Of a DNA stretch of 17,946 bases, positions 13,880-17,946 are shown piece after piece. Numbering within the stretch: the first letter of the stretch is position 1; the number at the start of each line of letters is the position of its first letter. The DNA is from Porticoccus sp. GTDB lineage: Bacteria; Pseudomonadota; Gammaproteobacteria; Pseudomonadales; Porticoccaceae. The translations under genes were made by a program, and so were the position numbers. The notes under the pieces were generated by a model. That model saw nothing but the letters and a program-made list of their open reading frames with translations, was not told where the DNA came from and ran no database searches. Location of the stretch: assembly GCA_023263825.1 (NCBI GenBank), contig JALQUJ010000127.1, positions 1-17,946 of the forward strand. The letters run 5' to 3'.

Positions 13880-14350
13880 GTGAATATTAATCTGACCCTA
13901 TTCGGACAGCTGATTTCTTTTCTGTTCTTTATTTGGTTCTGCAAAAAATTTGTATGGACTGCCATCATTCACTCGATGGAAGAACGGCAGAAGAAAATTG
14001 CCGATGGTCTAGATGCCGCTGATAGAGCTTCCCGTGATCTGGAGCTGGCGCAAGAAAAAGCGACAGAACAGCTTAAAGAAGCCAAGCAAGAAGCATCATC
14101 AATTATTGAGCAGGCAAACAAGCGTGCGAGCCAAATTGTTGACGAAGCTAAAGAGCAAGCAAGATCTGAAGGTGATCGCCTGAAAGTAGCTGCTCAAGCG
14201 GAAATCGAACAGGAAATGAACCGTGCTAAAGAAGAGTTACGTAACAATGTAGCTACTCTTGCATTAGCGGGCGCGGAGAAAGTTCTGAAAGCAAACATCG
14301 ATGAAAGTGCAAATCGCGCATTGGTCGATGATCTGGCAGCACAGCTGTAA
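13880..14350 (+). CDS. atpF: F1Fo ATP synthase subunit b
   Basis: Subunit b is the peripheral stalk that holds F1 against Fo. The 156 residues equal the E. coli length. One membrane helix lies at about 5-26 (LTLFGQLISFLFFIWFCKKFVW). A long charged coiled coil of Ala, Glu, Lys and Gln follows to the C-terminus. The start is GTG at 13880, giving the normal N-terminus MNINLTLFGQ; GAGGTG lies upstream at moderate distance. It is followed by atpH after 12 bp. Confidence 0.97.
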   Translation: MNINLTLFGQLISFLFFIWFCKKFVWTAIIHSMEERQKKIADGLDAADRASRDLELAQEKATEQLKEAKQEASSIIEQANKRASQIVDEAKEQARSEGDRLKVAAQAEIEQEMNRAKEELRNNVATLALAGAEKVLKANIDESANRALVDDLAAQL

Positions 14351-14362
14351 CCGAGGTTTAAC

Positions 14363-14899
14363 ATGGCGGAATTGAGCACCCTGGCTCGGCCTTATGCAAA
14401 AGCAGCATTTCAATATGCTGCTGATGCCAACGATTTGCAAGGATGGTCTCAAAACCTTGCCGTTGTTGCAGCCGTTGCACAGCAGGACGCAGTAGTAAAA
14501 CTGCTGAGTTCACCCAGTTACACAGCAGCTCAGCAGGCAGAAAAGACCATTGAAGTTTGTGGTGACGCAATTAATGACAAGATCCGTGGTTTTATGCAGG
14601 TTTTGGCAGAAAATCGTCGTCTGCAACTACTGCCACAGATTTATCAGCAGTTCGAAGTGTTAAAAGCTAACCGCGAAAAAACCGTAGAGGTTAATGTGGT
14701 ATCGGCTACTGAAATTAGCACAGAACAACAAAACAAGCTGGCAAGTGCGCTTAGCGCGAAACTTGAACGCGAAGTCAACATGCAGGTGTCAGTCGATGAC
14801 AGCCTGATAGGTGGCGCAGTCGTTCGAGCTGGAGATACCGTCATAGATGGCTCCATTCGCGGGCGGTTAGCAAAACTCGCCGAAGCATTAAATTCCTAG
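14363..14899 (+). CDS. atpH: F1Fo ATP synthase subunit delta
   Basis: Subunit delta sits on top of F1 and joins it to the b stalk. The 178 residues match the family (E. coli 177). The N-terminal helical domain starts MAELSTLARPYAKAAFQYA, the usual opening. The C-terminal part shows FMQVLAENRRLQLLPQI and DDSLIGGAVVRAGDTVIDGSI, the family signature region. It lies between atpF (12-bp gap) and atpA (18-bp gap), in the standard order. GAGG precedes the start codon. Confidence 0.98.
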   Translation: MAELSTLARPYAKAAFQYAADANDLQGWSQNLAVVAAVAQQDAVVKLLSSPSYTAAQQAEKTIEVCGDAINDKIRGFMQVLAENRRLQLLPQIYQQFEVLKANREKTVEVNVVSATEISTEQQNKLASALSAKLEREVNMQVSVDDSLIGGAVVRAGDTVIDGSIRGRLAKLAEALNS

Positions 14900-14917
14900 G
14901 ATTGAGGACCAGAGCAA

Positions 14918-16462
14918 ATGCAGCAACTGAATCCATCCGAAATCAGTGAAATCATCAAGCAGCGTATCGATAGTCTTGATGTTTCATCTGAAGCACAAAA
15001 TGAAGGTACTATCGTATCCGTATCAGACGGTATCATTCGTATTCACGGCCTAGCCGATGTGATGTACGGTGAAATGATCGAGTTTGATGGCGGCATTTAC
15101 GGTATGGCTCTTAACTTGGAGCGCGACTCTGTCGGTGCGGTAATCCTTGGTGATTATCAATCTTTGGCAGAGGGCCAGAAAGCACGTTGTACTGGTCGTA
15201 TCCTTGAGGTACCTGTAGGCCCAGAACTGGAAGGTCGCGTGGTCGACGCATTGGGTAACCCCATTGACGGTAAAGGCCCTATCGATGCGAAACAAACAGA
15301 TGCAATTGAAAAAGTTGCACCGGGCGTAATTGCTCGTCAATCTGTTGATCAGCCAGTACAAATTGGTTTGAAAGCAATTGATGCCATGGTGCCAATTGGC
15401 CGTGGTCAGCGTGAGTTGATTATTGGTGACCGTCAGATTGGTAAAACAGCGATTGCTGTTGATGCCATCATCAACCAGAAAGATTCTGGCATTAAATGTA
15501 TCTATGTTGCTGTTGGCCAGAAAGCATCTTCTATTGCCGCCGTTGTGCGCAAACTTGAAGAGCACGGCGCAATGGATCACACCATTGTGGTTGCTGCAAC
15601 TGCTTCCGATCCAGCGGCTATGCAGTTCCTGGCACCATTTGGTGGTTGTTCCATGGGTGAGTACTACCGTGACCGTGGTCAAGATGCATTGATTATCTAT
15701 GATGATTTGACCAAGCAAGCTTGGGCTTATCGTCAAATTTCACTGTTGCTTCGTCGTCCACCAGGTCGTGAAGCATACCCAGGTGATGTTTTCTATTTGC
15801 ACTCACGTCTACTAGAGCGCGCTGCTCGTGTAAATGCTGACTACGTTGAGAAATTCACTAATGGTGAAGTGAAAGGTCAAACGGGTTCTCTGACAGCACT
15901 GCCTGTTATTGAGACTCAGGCTGGAGACGTATCTGCATTCGTACCTACCAACGTGATCTCCATTACAGATGGACAGATCTTCCTGGAAGCCGATATGTTT
16001 AACGCTGGTATCCGTCCAGCGATGAACGCAGGTGTTTCTGTATCGCGGGTTGGTGGTGCAGCACAGACCAAGATTATGAAGAAACTGTCAGGTGGTATTC
16101 GTACTGCATTGGCACAGTATCGTGAATTGGCAGCATTCTCCCAGTTTGCATCGGATCTTGATGATGCAACAAAAGCCCAGTTGGACCACGGTGAGCGTGT
16201 TACAGAATTGATGAAGCAAAAGCAGTATGCGCCACAAGGTGTTGCTGAAATGGCTTTGACAATTTATGCCGCAGACAATGGTTACTTGAAAGATGTCGCT
16301 GTTAATAAAGTAGGTGACTTCGAAGCAGCATTGCTGTCTTACATGAAAGCTGAACATGGCGATTTGCTAAGTCAAGTTAACCAGTCTGGTGACTGGAACG
16401 ACGATATTGAAGCCAGTTACAAGGCGGCGCTCGAAAAATTTGTGAGCACCCAAACCTGGTAA
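14918..16462 (+). CDS. atpA: F1Fo ATP synthase subunit alpha
   Basis: Alpha is the non-catalytic nucleotide-binding subunit of the F1 hexamer and supplies an arginine finger to the catalytic sites on beta. The 514 residues match E. coli (513). The P-loop is GDRQIGKT at 170-177. The signature PAMNAGVSVSRVGGAAQ (367-383) carries the finger Arg377. The C-terminal helical domain includes YRELAAFSQFASDLD. Codon use looks more biased towards common codons than in mnmE or dnaA, as expected of a highly expressed gene. A hairpin separates it from atpG. Confidence 0.99.
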   Translation: MQQLNPSEISEIIKQRIDSLDVSSEAQNEGTIVSVSDGIIRIHGLADVMYGEMIEFDGGIYGMALNLERDSVGAVILGDYQSLAEGQKARCTGRILEVPVGPELEGRVVDALGNPIDGKGPIDAKQTDAIEKVAPGVIARQSVDQPVQIGLKAIDAMVPIGRGQRELIIGDRQIGKTAIAVDAIINQKDSGIKCIYVAVGQKASSIAAVVRKLEEHGAMDHTIVVAATASDPAAMQFLAPFGGCSMGEYYRDRGQDALIIYDDLTKQAWAYRQISLLLRRPPGREAYPGDVFYLHSRLLERAARVNADYVEKFTNGEVKGQTGSLTALPVIETQAGDVSAFVPTNVISITDGQIFLEADMFNAGIRPAMNAGVSVSRVGGAAQTKIMKKLSGGIRTALAQYRELAAFSQFASDLDDATKAQLDHGERVTELMKQKQYAPQGVAEMALTIYAADNGYLKDVAVNKVGDFEAALLSYMKAEHGDLLSQVNQSGDWNDDIEASYKAALEKFVSTQTW

Positions 16463-16469
16463 TTTCTGA

Positions 16470-16493
16470 TGGGAGTAGAAATACCTATTCCCA
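16470..16493 (+). promoter_or_regulatory. Hairpin in the atpA-atpG spacer
   Basis: TGGGAGTAG (16470-16478) pairs with CTATTCCCA (16485-16493), nine pairs including one G-U, around a 6-base loop. It starts eight bases past the atpA stop and ends just before the atpG ribosome-binding site (GAAGG, 16497-16501). No U-tract follows, so it is not a terminator. It may reduce atpG translation, or mark an mRNA processing site, to help make one gamma per three alpha subunits. Confidence 0.55.
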
Positions 16494-16509
16494 GTTGAAG
16501 GCATAAATT

Positions 16510-17370
16510 ATGGCTGTCGGAAAAGAAGTTAAAACCAAGATCAACAGTATTCAAAGTACTCAGAAAATTACGAGTGCGATGGAGATGGTTGCAGCGAGTA
16601 AAATGCGTCGCGCCCAGGAACGCCGTGAAGTTGGCAAACCCTATGCAGACCGTATTCGCTCGGTAGTTGGTCATATTGCCAATGCGGTTAGTGAGTATAA
16701 GCACCAATATATGGAACAACGTGAAATTAAGCGCGTTGGATATGTTGTTATTTCGACTGATCGCGGCCTTTGTGGTGGTTTGAACATTAACTTGTTTAAA
16801 GAAACTATGAAATCAATGAAAACCTGGTCTGATCAGGATGTTCAGATTGATCTTTGTGCTGTAGGTAATAAAGCTGCTGGGTTCTTTGCCAGTTTTGGCG
16901 GCAATGTTGTTGCTACGATTAAAGACCTAGGAGATGAGCCTTCTGCCAATGACTTGATTGGTGGTGTGAAGGTAATGCTTGATGCCTATGACGAAGGAAA
17001 GATCGATCGCTTGTATGTAGTTTCCAATGAGTTTGTTAATACCATGACTCAAAAGCCGGTTGTTGAGCAGTTATTACCGCTACAACCTGTGGAAGATGAC
17101 AAGTTGAAACATCACTGGGATTACCTTTATGAGCCAGACGCCCAGGAATTACTGGATGGCTTGTTGGTACGTTATATTGAATCCCAGGTGTATCAAGGCG
17201 TAGTTGAAAACAAAGCCTGTGAACAGGCCGCTCGGATGCTTGCCATGAAAAACGCCACAGATAACGCAGGTGATCTGATTAACGAATTGCAACTGCTCTA
17301 TAACAAAGCTCGTCAGGCAGCGATTACGCAAGAATTGTCTGAAATTGTGAGTGGTGCAGCAGCAGTTTAA
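16510..17370 (+). CDS. atpG: F1Fo ATP synthase subunit gamma
   Basis: Gamma is the central rotor shaft that links the c-ring to the catalytic head. The 286 residues match E. coli (287). The N-terminal helix contains the conserved KINSIQSTQKITSAMEMVAASK block (about 10-31), DRGLCGGLN follows near 85-95, and the C-terminal helix contains NAGDLINELQLLYNKARQAAITQE. The ATG is preceded by GAAGG. It follows atpA after a 47-bp hairpin-bearing spacer and precedes atpD by 38 bp. Confidence 0.99.
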   Translation: MAVGKEVKTKINSIQSTQKITSAMEMVAASKMRRAQERREVGKPYADRIRSVVGHIANAVSEYKHQYMEQREIKRVGYVVISTDRGLCGGLNINLFKETMKSMKTWSDQDVQIDLCAVGNKAAGFFASFGGNVVATIKDLGDEPSANDLIGGVKVMLDAYDEGKIDRLYVVSNEFVNTMTQKPVVEQLLPLQPVEDDKLKHHWDYLYEPDAQELLDGLLVRYIESQVYQGVVENKACEQAARMLAMKNATDNAGDLINELQLLYNKARQAAITQELSEIVSGAAAV

Positions 17371-17408
17371 CGAAAGATTTTAAAGGTTTAGTTTAAGAGG
17401 AACCGGAA

Positions 17409-17946
17409 ATGAGTAGCGGACGTATCGTACAAATTATTGGCGCCGTGATTGATGTGGAATTTTCACGTGATCAGGTGCCCAACGTGTATGACGCACTAAA
17501 GGTTGAAGAGAAAGATTTAACCCTGGAAGTTCAGCAGCAATTGGGTGACGGCGTTGTACGCACCATTGCTATGGGTTCTTCAGAGGGTGTCAGCCGGGGA
17601 CTAAGCGTTAACAACACCAATGCACCGATTTCTGTACCTGTGGGAACAGAAACACTGGGTCGCATCATGGATGTTTTGGGTAACCCCATTGACGAAAAAG
17701 GCCCTATTGGTGAGAAAGAGCGTTCAGCTATTCACCGTAAGCCGCCTGCTTATGATGAACTTTCTGCTTCTGCTGATTTGCTGGAAACAGGTATTAAAGT
17801 TATCGATTTGGTCTGCCCTTTTGCTAAGGGTGGTAAAGTTGGTCTGTTCGGTGGTGCTGGTGTTGGTAAAACAGTTATTATCATGGAACTTATTCACAAC
17901 GTTGCACACGGTCATGACGGTCTTTCTGTTTTCGCTGGTGTTGGTG
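17409..17946 (+). CDS. atpD: F1Fo ATP synthase subunit beta, C-terminal part cut off by window edge
   Basis: Beta is the catalytic subunit that makes ATP from ADP and phosphate. About 179 residues are present from the ATG at 17409; the family has about 460, so the rest lies outside the window. It starts MSSGRIVQIIGAVIDVEF. It has the beta-barrel domain, VLGNPIDEKGPI at 89-100 and the catalytic P-loop GGAGVGKT at 148-155. AAGAGGAACCGG gives a good ribosome-binding site. atpC is expected after it. Confidence 0.99.
   Translation, partial: MSSGRIVQIIGAVIDVEFSRDQVPNVYDALKVEEKDLTLEVQQQLGDGVVRTIAMGSSEGVSRGLSVNNTNAPISVPVGTETLGRIMDVLGNPIDEKGPIGEKERSAIHRKPPAYDELSASADLLETGIKVIDLVCPFAKGGKVGLFGGAGVGKTVIIMELIHNVAHGHDGLSVFAGVG

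Noticed and set aside
15050..15736. 228-codon open frame antisense to atpA
   Set aside because: It is a shadow of the strongly biased atpA coding strand. The translation is Cys/Asn/His/Thr-rich with no recognisable domain, and it has no ribosome-binding site I could support.
17461..17470. parS-like core TTTCACGTGA inside atpD
   Set aside because: Only the inner ten bases match the 16-bp parS palindrome; both outer bases on the left and four on the right differ. It is in a conserved coding region.
1..17946. Search for mobile elements, CRISPR, tRNA or rRNA genes, toxin-antitoxin or defence genes
   Set aside because: Nothing of this kind was seen by eye. All coding space is taken by conserved housekeeping genes in near-standard order, and the two large gaps are explained by replication control.

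Overview
This window is a chromosomal replication-origin region from a gammaproteobacterium. The order of its genes, the length and motifs of the proteins, and the E. coli/Pseudomonas-type sequences of DnaN, MnmE, RpmH and the ATP synthase subunits fit the Pseudomonadales/Cellvibrionales side of the class. No rRNA gene or marker specific enough to name a genus is present. Every protein-coding gene belongs to a well-known family. There are no mobile elements, tRNA or rRNA genes, CRISPR arrays or defence genes, and I found no undescribed multi-gene system. The interest lies in how the region is arranged and in its non-coding DNA.

Left arm (1-7085), all on the minus strand: dnaN (cut by the window edge), dnaA, a 436-bp gap with two perfect DnaA boxes, mnmE, then the operon rpmH-rnpA-yidD-yidC read leftward, which ends at a strong terminator at 4347-4375. 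Centre (7086-7649): a 564-bp gap with a divergent rpmH promoter, a cluster of DnaA boxes, a very AT-rich stretch and a promoter-like sequence for mnmG. I call this oriC. Right arm (7650-17946), all on the plus strand: mnmG, rsmG, parA, parB, then the F1Fo ATP synthase operon atpIBEFHAG and the start of atpD, driven by a clear promoter at 12162-12190.

The strand changes only once in the window, at the proposed origin, so every gene is transcribed in the direction of a fork leaving it. In Pseudomonas and E. coli, rpmH is divergent from dnaA and faces it. Here mnmE faces dnaA and rpmH faces mnmG. The simplest explanation is an inversion of the rpmH-to-mnmE block, which would have separated dnaA and its own DnaA boxes from the main origin by about 4.5 kb.

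Functionally the window combines initiation and clamp loading (dnaA, dnaN), origin segregation (parA, parB), tRNA U34 modification (mnmE with mnmG), 16S rRNA methylation (rsmG), ribosome and RNase P parts (rpmH, rnpA), membrane-protein insertion (yidC, yidD) and ATP synthesis. Several spacers hold hairpins or direct repeats that may tune expression: the rpmH-rnpA spacer, the atp leader, the atpA-atpG spacer and the parA upstream region. dnaA and parA both appear to start at TTG.
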